From: an uncultured Clostridia bacterium
GTDB lineage: Bacteria; Bacillota; Clostridia; Oscillospirales; Acutalibacteraceae
NCBI GenBank assembly: GCA_946405475.1
Contig: CAMJHI010000085.1
Span: forward strand, 1-8,359
Length of the DNA: 8,359 nucleotides
Direction: 5' to 3'
Of the stretch, positions 1 through 6,510 are shown in pieces (position 1 is the first letter of the stretch; every line of letters begins with the position of its first letter). A program made the position numbers and the translations under genes. The notes under the pieces are model-generated. The model was given only the letters and a program-made list of their open reading frames with translations, searched no databases and was not told where the DNA came from.

Positions 1-609
1 GGGCTTGCCGCGGCCTTCGGCGATCTTGTTGGCGCAGGCCATGAGGATGCCGAACACGAAGAAGCCGCCGGGCGGCAGGATGAACACGGTCATGGGGTAG
101 CTGGACAGCAGCGGGATCGCGTGCCCGGCAAAGCTGCCCGCGCCGAGCAGCTCGCGCACAATGGCCATGGCGAGCAGCGCCGCGGTGAAGCCGATGCCCA
201 TGCCCAGACCGTCAACGGCCGAGGCGAGCACCTTGTTTTTGCCGGCGAACGCTTCCGCGCGGCCGAGGATGATGCAGTTGACCACGATCAGCGGCAGGTA
301 AACGCCGAGGCTTTCATCCAGCGAGGGGGCGAACGCCTTGACGATCATCTGCACGATGGTCACGAATGAGGCGATCACGACGATATACGCCGGGATGCGC
401 ACCTTGGAGGGGATGACCTTGCGCAGCGCGGAAATGACGATGTTGGAGCAGATGAGCACGGCGGAGGCCGAAAGCCCCATGCCGATGGCGTTGGTCACCG
501 AGGTGGAGACCGCCAGCGTCGGGCAGGTGCCGAGCACGAGCCGGAGCACCGGGTTCTCGGCGATCAGACCCTTGGTCAGTTCTTTGATCAACGGTTTTTT
601 CTCAGCCAT
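1..609 (-). CDS. rnfE: Rnf complex membrane subunit RnfE (partial, 3' end beyond the window)
   Basis: Integral membrane subunit of the ferredoxin:NAD+ oxidoreductase (Rnf) complex, NqrD/RnfE family. The reading frame stays open for 203 codons from ATG at 609 to the window edge, so only a short C-terminal end can be missing. The protein starts MAEKKPLIKE and is very hydrophobic, with about five to six membrane segments visible. Two conserved family motifs are present: GTCPTLAVSTSVTNA (Cys29) and VVNCIILGRAEAFA (Cys112). In the related Na+-NQR these two cysteines, with two from the partner subunit (RnfA/NqrE), hold an iron-sulfur cluster inside the membrane. The start is supported by AAAGGAGG at 618-625, eight bases upstream. 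It overlaps the end of rnfG by 8 bases, so translation is probably coupled. rnfA and rnfB are expected downstream, off the left edge (inference from usual clostridial order). Confidence 0.95.
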   Translation of the reverse strand, partial: MAEKKPLIKELTKGLIAENPVLRLVLGTCPTLAVSTSVTNAIGMGLSASAVLICSNIVISALRKVIPSKVRIPAYIVVIASFVTIVQMIVKAFAPSLDESLGVYLPLIVVNCIILGRAEAFAGKNKVLASAVDGLGMGIGFTAALLAMAIVRELLGAGSFAGHAIPLLSSYPMTVFILPPGGFFVFGILMACANKIAEGRGKP

Positions 610-1171
610 GGTTCGCGCCTCCTTTCACGGTTTCATACTGTTCAAGCGCTTCGTTGACCGCGCCCGTCACGGCCTTTGAGGTGATGGTCGCGCCGGTCAG
701 CGCCTGGATCTCGTTTTCGCCGGGGTTGTTTTTGGCCACCCCGATGCCGCCGAGCTTGTCGACGAATTGCTTGAGGAAGCTCTCGTCTGTTTTGGCTCTC
801 ATGCCTAAGCCGGGCGTTTCGCTCAGTTCAAGGATCTGCACGCCGGCGACCTTGCCTTCGCTTGTCACGCCGGTCATGATCTTGACCTTGCCGCCGTAGC
901 CCTTGGACGCGGTGACGAACACGTAGCCGACGGGATTGCCCTGCGCGTCTTTGCCGACGCAGTATTCGACGTCGCCCAGCTTGCTCTCTTCAAACTCGGC
1001 CGCGGCGGGCAGAACCTCCTGCCGGGTCTTCAGTTCGGTCTGCTTGGCGTTTTCTTCGATCTTCGGCGCGGTCTTTTCGTTGGTGATCGCCAGAAGAAGC
1101 GAGGTGACCAGGCAGATGACCAGCAGAACCACGGTCGGCTTGATGATGTCGGAAGCCTTGAATTTCTTCAT
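602..1171 (-). CDS. rnfG: Rnf complex flavoprotein subunit RnfG
   Basis: RnfG carries a covalently bound FMN on the outer face of the membrane and passes electrons within the Rnf complex. The 189-residue protein has a single N-terminal membrane anchor (about residues 11-30) followed by an extracytoplasmic FMN-binding domain. The flavin acceptor motif is ALTGATITS at residues 157-165, and Thr162 is the expected attachment site for FMN placed by ApbE. The family-typical Asp six residues before the acceptor is Gln156 here, a variation I believe also occurs in other clostridial RnfG proteins. The segment ETPGLGMRAKTDESFLKQF (residues 118-136) is also characteristic of the family. The ATG overlaps the rnfD stop in an ATGA (1168-1171). 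An AAGGAGG ribosome site lies about 11 bases upstream, inside the 3' end of rnfD. It is followed by rnfE with an 8-base overlap. Confidence 0.96.
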   Translation of the reverse strand: MKKFKASDIIKPTVVLLVICLVTSLLLAITNEKTAPKIEENAKQTELKTRQEVLPAAAEFEESKLGDVEYCVGKDAQGNPVGYVFVTASKGYGGKVKIMTGVTSEGKVAGVQILELSETPGLGMRAKTDESFLKQFVDKLGGIGVAKNNPGENEIQALTGATITSKAVTGAVNEALEQYETVKGGANHG

Positions 1172-2169
1172 TTTGCCTCAGCCTCCTTCTTCTTTTTCTC
1201 TTCTTTCGGAGTGCCGAAGGGCTTGGGGGTGGTGAGCCGCTCGATGTGCGGCACGAGGATGTTCATGATGATGATGCTGAACGACACGCCCTCGGGCAGG
1301 CTGCCGAACAGGCGGATCATGGCGGTGAGCAGGCCGCAGCCGACGCCGAAAATGAGCTTGCCCTTAAAGTTGATGGGCGTGGTGGAATAATCGGTCGCCA
1401 TGAAGATTGCGCCGAGCATCAGGCCGCCGCTGAGCAGGTGATAGGCCACAAACGTGAGATTGCCCTTGCCCGCAATGAGCATGATCAGCGCCACCGTGCC
1501 GATGTAGGTGAGCGGAATGGCGGGGGAGATCACGCGGCGGATGATCAGATAAATGCCGCCGAGGATGAGCGCCGCGGCGCAAACCTCGCCCACGCTGCCC
1601 AGCCGCAGGCCGACGAGCATCTGCCACAGCTTGGGCATGTCGCCCGAAAAGCTGATGCTGCCTTCGGTGAACATGGTTTTGAGCTGGGAAAGCGGGGAAG
1701 CGGTGGTGGAAACGTCAATGAATTGGGATTTGGCCGCCCAGGTCGCCATCTGCGTGGGGAACGAGGCCATGAGCACGATGCGCCCGACCAGCGCGGGGTT
1801 GACAAAGTTCTGGCCGATGCCGCCGAACATCTGCTTGACCACCACGATGGCGACGACGCTGCCGATGGCCGCCATCCACAGCGGGATGGAAACGGGCAGG
1901 TTGAAGCCGAGCAGCAGCCCGGTCACCACGGCGCTCAGGTCGCCGATGGTGTTATGGCGCTTCATGACCTTGCGGCACAGGTATTCGGATAAAACGGCGG
2001 AGCCGACGGTGACGATGGTGATCATCAGCACGCGGTAGCCGAAAATCACGGTCGCGGCGATGAGCGAGGGGATGAGGGCGATGATCACGTCGAGCATGAT
2101 GCCCGTGGCGGTCGCGGAGGAACGCACGTGGGGGGACGCGCTGACGGTCAGCTTTTTGCTCACACTCAT
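1168..2169 (-). CDS. rnfD: Rnf complex membrane flavoprotein subunit RnfD
   Basis: Multi-spanning membrane subunit of the Rnf complex (NqrB/RnfD family), normally carrying covalent FMN and taking part in ion-coupled electron transfer. The protein is 333 residues. I chose the ATG at 2169 (MSVSKKLTVSASPHVR) because it matches the family N-terminus and forms an ATGA overlap with the rnfC stop; the frame is open further upstream, but that extension lies inside rnfC and reads as low-complexity shadow sequence. Family motifs include FGGIGQNFVNPALVGR (residues 115-130) and ATDYSTTPI (258-266). The flavin-acceptor region reads DVSTTASPL (152-160): the residue that is normally Thr in the ATPL motif is Ser158 here, confirmed as TCC on the minus strand at 1696-1698. 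The C-terminus is a lysine- and glutamate-rich cytoplasmic tail (residues 322-333), whose coding sequence also contains the rnfG ribosome site. The ribosome site for rnfD itself is weak, consistent with translational coupling to rnfC. Confidence 0.96.
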   Translation of the reverse strand: MSVSKKLTVSASPHVRSSATATGIMLDVIIALIPSLIAATVIFGYRVLMITIVTVGSAVLSEYLCRKVMKRHNTIGDLSAVVTGLLLGFNLPVSIPLWMAAIGSVVAIVVVKQMFGGIGQNFVNPALVGRIVLMASFPTQMATWAAKSQFIDVSTTASPLSQLKTMFTEGSISFSGDMPKLWQMLVGLRLGSVGEVCAAALILGGIYLIIRRVISPAIPLTYIGTVALIMLIAGKGNLTFVAYHLLSGGLMLGAIFMATDYSTTPINFKGKLIFGVGCGLLTAMIRLFGSLPEGVSFSIIIMNILVPHIERLTTPKPFGTPKEEKKKKEAEAK

Positions 2170-3518
2170 TTTTTCGCACCTGCCTCTCTCAGAATGGATT
2201 TGGCCAAACGCATGTGCTGCACCAGCGGCTTGCCCGCGGGGCAGACGTAGGAACAGCTGCCGCATTCCATGCAGACGACCACGCCGGATTTTTGCAGGCT
2301 GTTCACGTCCTTGGCCTTGGCAAAGCGGGCCACGAGCGTGGGCATCAGGCTCATGGGGCACGCTTCGGCGCAGCGGCCGCAGCGGATGCAGTCGGTTTCG
2401 GGCTTGACCTTGAAGGTGCCGTCGGCAAAGGCCAGAATGGCGTTGTTCTGCTTGAGCACGGGCAGGTCGGTGCCGATGATGGCAAGCCCCATCATCGGGC
2501 CGCCGGTGATGATCTTGAAGGGTTCTTCCTTGAAGCCGCCGCAGAACTCGATGATGCTGTCAATGCTCGTGCCGATGGGCACGCGCACGTTCTGCGGGGT
2601 GTGGATGGCGGAACCGTCCACGGTCAGCGAACGGCTGACCAGCGGCTTGCCGGTTTCGAGGTAGCGGGCGATGAACGCCACGCTCGCCACGTTCATGACT
2701 ACGCACCCCACGTCGGCCGGCAGCTTGCCTGGCGGCACCTTGCGGCCGGTGGCGGAAAGCACCATCATTTTTTCGGCGCCCTGCGGATATTTTGATTTGA
2801 GTGCCATGATGCGGATGCTGTGATCCTCCGGCGCGAGTTTTTTGATCGTTTCGCTGAGCTTGTCGATCGCCTTTGGCTTGTTGTCTTCCACGGCGATGAC
2901 GACCTGCTTGAAGCCGAGATATTGCTTGAGCGCAAGGATGCCGCGGATGACGTACTCGCTGTTGTCGAGGCATTCGCGGTAGTCGACCGTGATGTACGGC
3001 TCGCATTCGGCGGCGTTGACCACGAGCGTGTCGATGTTTTTATCCGGCGAAAAGGCGAGCTTGACGTGCGTGGGGAACCCGGCGCCGCCCAGACCGACCA
3101 GCCCCGAGGCGCGCACGGCCTTGACGAAATCGTCGCGGCTGCTGACCTTGGGCGGTTCAATGCCTTCAAACACCGCCATCTCTCCGTCCGATTCGATGGT
3201 GACCGCCTTGGAGATCACGCCGTTGGGGAGCTTGACGTCGCCCACGGCGGTGACCTTGCCGGACACCGTGGCGTGGATGGGAGCGCTGACGAATTTGTCC
3301 GTGTCTGCGATCAGCTGACCGACCTTGACCTCGTCGCCCGCCTTGACCACCGGCTCGCAGGGCGCGCCGATGTGCTGCTGCATGGGCAAAACGACTTTTT
3401 CGGGGTTCGGGAAGCGGACGCAGGCACAGTCCTGGGTGTTTTTGCTGTGGGCAACAAAAACGCCGCCTCTGCCTTCCTTGACGGCAGAGAGAATGCCGCT
3501 TGCGGAGTATCCCTTCAT
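2166..3518 (-). CDS. rnfC: Rnf complex iron-sulfur/NADH-binding subunit RnfC
   Basis: Peripheral cytoplasmic subunit of Rnf where NAD(H) is thought to react, related to the 51-kDa subunit of complex I. The protein is 450 residues. An N-terminal RnfC barrel-like domain (about 30-115) with a biotinyl/lipoyl-like segment leads into the nucleotide/FMN-binding domain, marked by GLGGAGFPTH (142-151) and NAAECEPY (168-175). Two four-cysteine clusters for [4Fe-4S] centres follow: C377-x2-C380-x2-C383-x3-C387 and C416-x2-C419-x2-C422-x3-C426. All eight cysteines are present, so it should be functional. The start ATG at 3518 has AGGAGA at 3526-3531. It is separated from the upstream membrane-protein gene by 46 bases, the largest gap in the operon, and overlaps rnfD by 4 bases (ATGA, 2166-2169). 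The direction of electron flow in this organism cannot be read from the sequence. Confidence 0.97.
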   Translation of the reverse strand: MKGYSASGILSAVKEGRGGVFVAHSKNTQDCACVRFPNPEKVVLPMQQHIGAPCEPVVKAGDEVKVGQLIADTDKFVSAPIHATVSGKVTAVGDVKLPNGVISKAVTIESDGEMAVFEGIEPPKVSSRDDFVKAVRASGLVGLGGAGFPTHVKLAFSPDKNIDTLVVNAAECEPYITVDYRECLDNSEYVIRGILALKQYLGFKQVVIAVEDNKPKAIDKLSETIKKLAPEDHSIRIMALKSKYPQGAEKMMVLSATGRKVPPGKLPADVGCVVMNVASVAFIARYLETGKPLVSRSLTVDGSAIHTPQNVRVPIGTSIDSIIEFCGGFKEEPFKIITGGPMMGLAIIGTDLPVLKQNNAILAFADGTFKVKPETDCIRCGRCAEACPMSLMPTLVARFAKAKDVNSLQKSGVVVCMECGSCSYVCPAGKPLVQHMRLAKSILREAGAKK

Positions 3519-3564
3519 TCTTTCATCTCCTATGGTAATGGATTCTGAATGGCTTATTCAATGT

Positions 3565-4101
3565 TCATTTCGCCTTGCGGGAAATGAAATATTTGCTTTG
3601 CTTTTCGAGCAGCGGCATGACCGCTTTGAATACGCAGCCAGTCACCGTGCCGGTGAGCGCGCCGAACACCAGCAGCGCCGGCGCGTAAGAAACCAGCGAG
3701 CCCGTGCCGGTGAGGAGCATGGCGGCGAGCAGCTGCCCGAGGTTGTGCATCAGCGCGCTGCATACGCCAACGCCCACCAGCCCGAATACTTTGCACCTGG
3801 GGCGCAGCAGCAGCGCCATCATGCCCATGCTGACCAGCCCGCCGAACAGGCTGGTCAGCGCGGCGGTCGCGCCGCGGGTGACAAGGGCGAACCCGGCTTT
3901 GATCAGCACCAAAAACAGAGCGGCGGGCAGGCTTAACTGCGAAACGGCGAACATCACGACGATGTTCGACAGCCCCGGCTTGAACCCGGGCGGCAGAAAC
4001 GGAAACGCGGGCAGCAGGCTTTCCAGCCACGAAAGCGCCAGCGCCTGCGCGCCGAGCACGCCGACGAGCGCCACGCGGTAAACCCTGGCCGAATTTGTCA
4101 C
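3565..4101 (-). CDS. Gx transporter / heptaprenyl diphosphate synthase component I-like membrane protein
   Basis: A 178-residue integral membrane protein with about five hydrophobic segments. It resembles the family named Gx transporter or heptaprenyl diphosphate synthase component I (Pfam Hpre_diP_synt_I). Typical features are LSWLESLLP (23-31), PPGFKPGLSNIV (37-48), a glycine/serine-rich membrane segment at about 75-93, and HNLGQL (119-124). The family name comes from HepS, but these proteins look like small transporter subunits, similar to substrate-binding S components, and their true substrate is not established. The start is a GTG at 4101, chosen because it matches the family N-terminus and has AAGGAAGGAA at 4111-4120 upstream. 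It lies 21 bases after the NusG domain II gene and 46 bases before rnfC, so it belongs to the Rnf/ApbE operon. A role in quinone or isoprenoid synthesis is possible but not supported by any catalytic motif. Supplying flavin to the outer face is an alternative (see findings). Confidence 0.85.
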   Translation of the reverse strand: MTNSARVYRVALVGVLGAQALALSWLESLLPAFPFLPPGFKPGLSNIVVMFAVSQLSLPAALFLVLIKAGFALVTRGATAALTSLFGGLVSMGMMALLLRPRCKVFGLVGVGVCSALMHNLGQLLAAMLLTGTGSLVSYAPALLVFGALTGTVTGCVFKAVMPLLEKQSKYFISRKAK

Positions 4102-4122
4102 AGCGCTTCTTTCCTTCCTTTA

Positions 4123-4503
4123 TCAATACACGGCAGCGTCCACGCCGCCGGGGTCGGTCTTCCCGATCAAACGAACCGTGACCCGCGCGGGCAGGCAGAC
4201 GGCCGAATCGTTGGCCTTGGTCAGCCGGCCGGCTTTCACGCACAATTTGTCGCGGCAGGCCGCTTTTGAAACGGAAACCGCGCCCGGCTCCACGGTGAGC
4301 GTCACGGCGGGGGTCGTGTTTAATTCTATTTCATAGGGAGCTTCGACTTTTGTCAGGTCGATGCGCCGCACCTCTTCGCCCCCGACCAGCACCACGGCGG
4401 TCACGCCCGCCTGCGCGCGGGATCGGGCCAGCCACAGCCCGCCGCCCGCCAGCAGCAGCGCGGCGATGAGCACAAGGTCGAGCGGCTTGATGAGCATTTT
4501 CAT
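4123..4503 (-). CDS. NusG domain II-containing small extracytoplasmic protein
   Basis: A 126-residue protein with one N-terminal membrane segment (about residues 8-26, after MKMLIKPLDL) and a small outer domain of the NusG domain II family (Pfam NusG_II). Despite the name, it lacks the transcription-factor core of NusG and should sit outside the cell membrane. The diagnostic stretch has C83-RDKL-C88 and, further on, AVCLPARVTVRL with Cys103. This cysteine pattern is conserved in the family and might form a disulfide or bind something. Function is not known. Its stable association with apbE and rnf genes suggests a part in flavinylation or in assembly of the Rnf outer domains (inference). The ATG at 4503 overlaps the apbE stop in an ATGA and has GAGG at 4511-4514. 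A second in-frame ATG two codons later is a less likely start. Confidence 0.88.
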   Translation of the reverse strand: MKMLIKPLDLVLIAALLLAGGGLWLARSRAQAGVTAVVLVGGEEVRRIDLTKVEAPYEIELNTTPAVTLTVEPGAVSVSKAACRDKLCVKAGRLTKANDSAVCLPARVTVRLIGKTDPGGVDAAVY

Positions 4504-5519
4504 TGGCTTTCCTCAACGAGCGTATATTGGTCGGCGGTAATCTCCAGCCGCCCGGCGAGATCGCCCGCGGTGATGATTTTGTTTTCTTCCGTGATAAAAA
4601 CCGCCTTCGCGTCGTAGGCTTTCAACAGTTCCTCGCTTTTTTCACAGCCCAGCACGAAGCAGGCGGTGGACAGCGCGTCGCTGAGCAGACCGCTGTCGCA
4701 CAGCACGGTCACGCTGAGCAGCCCGCTTTGTGCGGGAAAACCGTTCGACGGATCGAAGATATGGTGATAGGTTTTGCCGTCCGGCGCGGTGAACACGCGC
4801 TCATAGCTGCCGGAGGTGGAAATGCAGCAGCTGCCCACGGTGAGCACGGCGGCGTAATCGTTCGCTTCGCCCCGCGGGTCGCGGATGCCGACGCGGAACG
4901 TCTCTTTTGGGTTTTTGGCATACAGCAGCACGCTGCCGCCCACGGCGGCGATGACCTTTTTGGCTTTCGTTTGCCGAACGATGGCGTTGATCTCGTCGCA
5001 GGCAATGCCCTTGCCCACCGCGCCCAAATCGAGTGCCGCGCCGTTTTCAACGGTCACGGTTCTGCCGTTGATGCTCCATTTCTTCGTGTGGGCGAGCGCG
5101 GCTTGGATTTCATCGCGGTCCGGCACGCGCTCGTTTTCGGTGCCGATGCCCCACAGCCCGGTCAGCGCCCCCAGATCGGCCGTGAACGCGTGACCGCTTA
5201 TTTCTTCCAGCTCCTTGAGCGTTTGCAGCCATGCAGCGGTCTGTTCGCCGACCGTGCCGCCGTGGGCGCGGTTGACTGCTGCGATCTCCGAGCCTTCGCT
5301 CGTGCGCGAGAGCAGGTCGGTGTCAAGATGCCGGACCATCGCCTTGATCTGCTCGGCCGTTTCCGGCTTCACGCAGCCGGTGAGCCGGACGCTCACGGTG
5401 GTGTCCATGGCGAAAAAATCGGTCGTTTGGGTCCGGCCGGTCAGGGCGTCGTAACCGATCAGCCCGACGACGGCCGCCAGCAGCAGAGCAAGCGCGGCGA
5501 ACAAGAGCTTTTTTTTCAT
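4500..5519 (-). CDS. apbE: FAD:protein FMN transferase ApbE
   Basis: Mg2+-dependent flavin transferase that splits FAD and joins FMN through a phosphoester to a Thr (or sometimes Ser) in a target protein outside the membrane. The likely targets here are RnfG and RnfD, encoded in the same operon. The 339-residue protein starts with a hydrophobic segment (residues 4-22) that should be a membrane anchor or signal. There is no Cys lipobox, so it is not a standard lipoprotein as many ApbE proteins are. Family motifs are LDLGAVGKG (163-171), STSGSYER (234-241), HHIFDPSNGFPA (252-263) and SDALSTACFVLG (280-291). Asp281 and Thr285 are the expected Mg2+ ligands. The start ATG at 5519 has GGAGG at 5527-5531, seven bases away, and a promoter just upstream, making this the first gene of the operon. 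It overlaps the next gene by 4 bases. Length is normal for the family. Confidence 0.96.
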   Translation of the reverse strand: MKKKLLFAALALLLAAVVGLIGYDALTGRTQTTDFFAMDTTVSVRLTGCVKPETAEQIKAMVRHLDTDLLSRTSEGSEIAAVNRAHGGTVGEQTAAWLQTLKELEEISGHAFTADLGALTGLWGIGTENERVPDRDEIQAALAHTKKWSINGRTVTVENGAALDLGAVGKGIACDEINAIVRQTKAKKVIAAVGGSVLLYAKNPKETFRVGIRDPRGEANDYAAVLTVGSCCISTSGSYERVFTAPDGKTYHHIFDPSNGFPAQSGLLSVTVLCDSGLLSDALSTACFVLGCEKSEELLKAYDAKAVFITEENKIITAGDLAGRLEITADQYTLVEESQ

Positions 5520-5558
5520 TTGTCCGCCTCCGATCCGGCACAGTTTCTCTGATTATTG

Positions 5559-5587
5559 ATTATATTACAGCTTTCCTAACAAATCAA
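5559..5587 (-). promoter_or_regulatory. Predicted sigma-A promoter of the apbE-rnf operon
   Basis: On the minus strand a TTGATT -35 box (plus coordinates 5582-5587) and a perfect TATAAT -10 box (5559-5564) are separated by exactly 17 bases. This would start transcription about 33 bases before the apbE ATG, leaving a short leader that contains only the GGAGG ribosome site. No other promoter of this quality is visible up to the left edge, so this one probably drives the whole rnf operon. Confidence 0.75.
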
Positions 5588-5628
5588 GAAAAAATATTCT
5601 CTTTTTCCCGCGCGCAATGTCTTTTCGA

Positions 5629-5657
5629 TTGATTTTTGTCCGTCCGTCTGTTACAAT
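5629..5657 (+). promoter_or_regulatory. Predicted sigma-A promoter of the metallophosphoesterase-alcohol dehydrogenase pair
   Basis: On the plus strand a TTGATT -35 box (5629-5634) and a TACAAT -10 box (5652-5657) are separated by 17 bases. Transcription would start at about 5664, close to the GGAGG ribosome site at 5668-5672, giving a very short leader of about 15 bases before the ATG at 5680. It is divergent to the rnf operon promoter, with about 41 bases between the two -35 boxes. Confidence 0.65.
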
Positions 5658-5679
5658 ACAAAACCGTGGAGGATGAATC

Positions 5680-6510
5680 ATGAAACAAACCAAAGGCAAA
5701 AAGCGTCGGCGGCTCACCACCGTTTTCGTGCTGTTTCTCGTTTTGTTCTGGGCGTGGAACAACTATACGCTTTGCGTCAACCGTCAGACGATCGCGTCCG
5801 GCAAGATCACGGCGCCGTTTCGCGCGGCGGTCGTGTCCGACCTGCACGAGTCTGTGCTGATGCCCGCCGTCGTGCGCCGCGTGGCGCGGTGCGAGCCCGA
5901 CCTGATCTTCGTGCCGGGCGATCTTTACACCGACGACGGCCGCGGGCAGGTGGACAAAGCAGTCGCGTTCTGCGCGCAGCTTGCCGCCATTGCGCCGACT
6001 TATTTTGTCTGCGGCGACCACGACCATGAACAGAGCTATTACGACGCGCTGCGCGAAGTTGGCGTTCACGTGCTTGACAGCGTCTGCGAAACGGTCACGG
6101 TCAACGGCAATGCTATTGGTCTTTACGGCATCTGCAAGGTCTGGTTCCCGCCGGAATACAGTCTGGGCAGCACGTTCCCGCCGCCCGATGCGAGCCGCTT
6201 CAACATCCTGCTCTCTCATCTTCCGGCCATGGAGCGGTTTGCGGATTTTCCGCTCGATCTCGTCGTTTCCGGCGATTCTCACGGCGGCGTCGCGCGTCTG
6301 CCGTTCCTCGGCGGGCTGATCTATGACGACGTGCTGCTGCCGAAGCTTTTCTATCACGGCGCGATCTACGATAAGGGTCTGTTCGAGGTCGGCGGCTGTC
6401 GGCTGTTCGTCACGGCGGGGATCGGGTCTTATCCGTTCCCGCTGCGGCTGTTCAACCGACCGGAGGTCGTTTTATTACAATTTGAAGGAGAAGACAACCA
6501 TGAGTTATGA
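5680..6510 (+). CDS. Membrane-anchored metallophosphoesterase, YkuE/YaeI-like, with variant active-site motifs
   Basis: A 276-residue calcineurin-like phosphoesterase. After a basic N-terminus (KGKKRRR) comes a single membrane anchor (about 13-27), then the two-metal phosphoesterase domain on the outer face if the positive-inside rule holds. Motifs in order: SDLHE with Asp54 and His56, PGDLYTDD with Asp81, CGDHDHE (111-117), LSHLP with His180, and SGDSHGG (197-203). The C-terminal GIGSYPFPLRLFNRPEV (247-263) is typical of the YkuE/YaeI group, which acts on phosphodiesters or lipid-linked phosphates. Two motifs differ from the usual form: GNHD/E reads GDHD (Asp113) and GHTHGG reads GDSHGG (Asp199, Ser200). 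Asp can bind metal, so activity may be kept but changed. The start has GGAGG at 5668-5672, seven bases away. The substrate is unknown. It overlaps the next gene by 11 bases. Confidence 0.88.
   Translation: MKQTKGKKRRRLTTVFVLFLVLFWAWNNYTLCVNRQTIASGKITAPFRAAVVSDLHESVLMPAVVRRVARCEPDLIFVPGDLYTDDGRGQVDKAVAFCAQLAAIAPTYFVCGDHDHEQSYYDALREVGVHVLDSVCETVTVNGNAIGLYGICKVWFPPEYSLGSTFPPPDASRFNILLSHLPAMERFADFPLDLVVSGDSHGGVARLPFLGGLIYDDVLLPKLFYHGAIYDKGLFEVGGCRLFVTAGIGSYPFPLRLFNRPEVVLLQFEGEDNHEL

Noticed and set aside
2170..2361. Upstream extension of rnfD by 64 codons to an earlier start
   Set aside because: The extension lies inside rnfC in another frame and does not resemble RnfD; the ATG at 2169 fits the family and forms the usual ATGA overlap.
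3532..3561. Possible internal promoter before rnfC on the minus strand (TTGAAT, 18 bases, TACCAT)
   Set aside because: Only four of six bases match in each box, and the start point would fall within or after the ribosome site, so it is unlikely to give a useful transcript.
4503..5552. Long open frame (349 codons) on the plus strand opposite apbE
   Set aside because: Its product matches no family and is rich in Ala, Gly, Arg and His, as expected from a shadow frame in GC-rich DNA. apbE on the other strand has clear motifs, a ribosome site and a promoter.
5565..5581. TTGTTA on the minus strand, resembling half of a clostridial Rex (NADH-sensing) operator
   Set aside because: The second half-site is missing (CTGTAA instead of TTAACAA), so a Rex site cannot be claimed.
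5584..6357. Open frame on the minus strand opposite the metallophosphoesterase, crossing the divergent promoter region
   Set aside because: It runs through both promoters and an AT-rich gap, has no ribosome site I can defend, and mirrors the motifs of the real gene.
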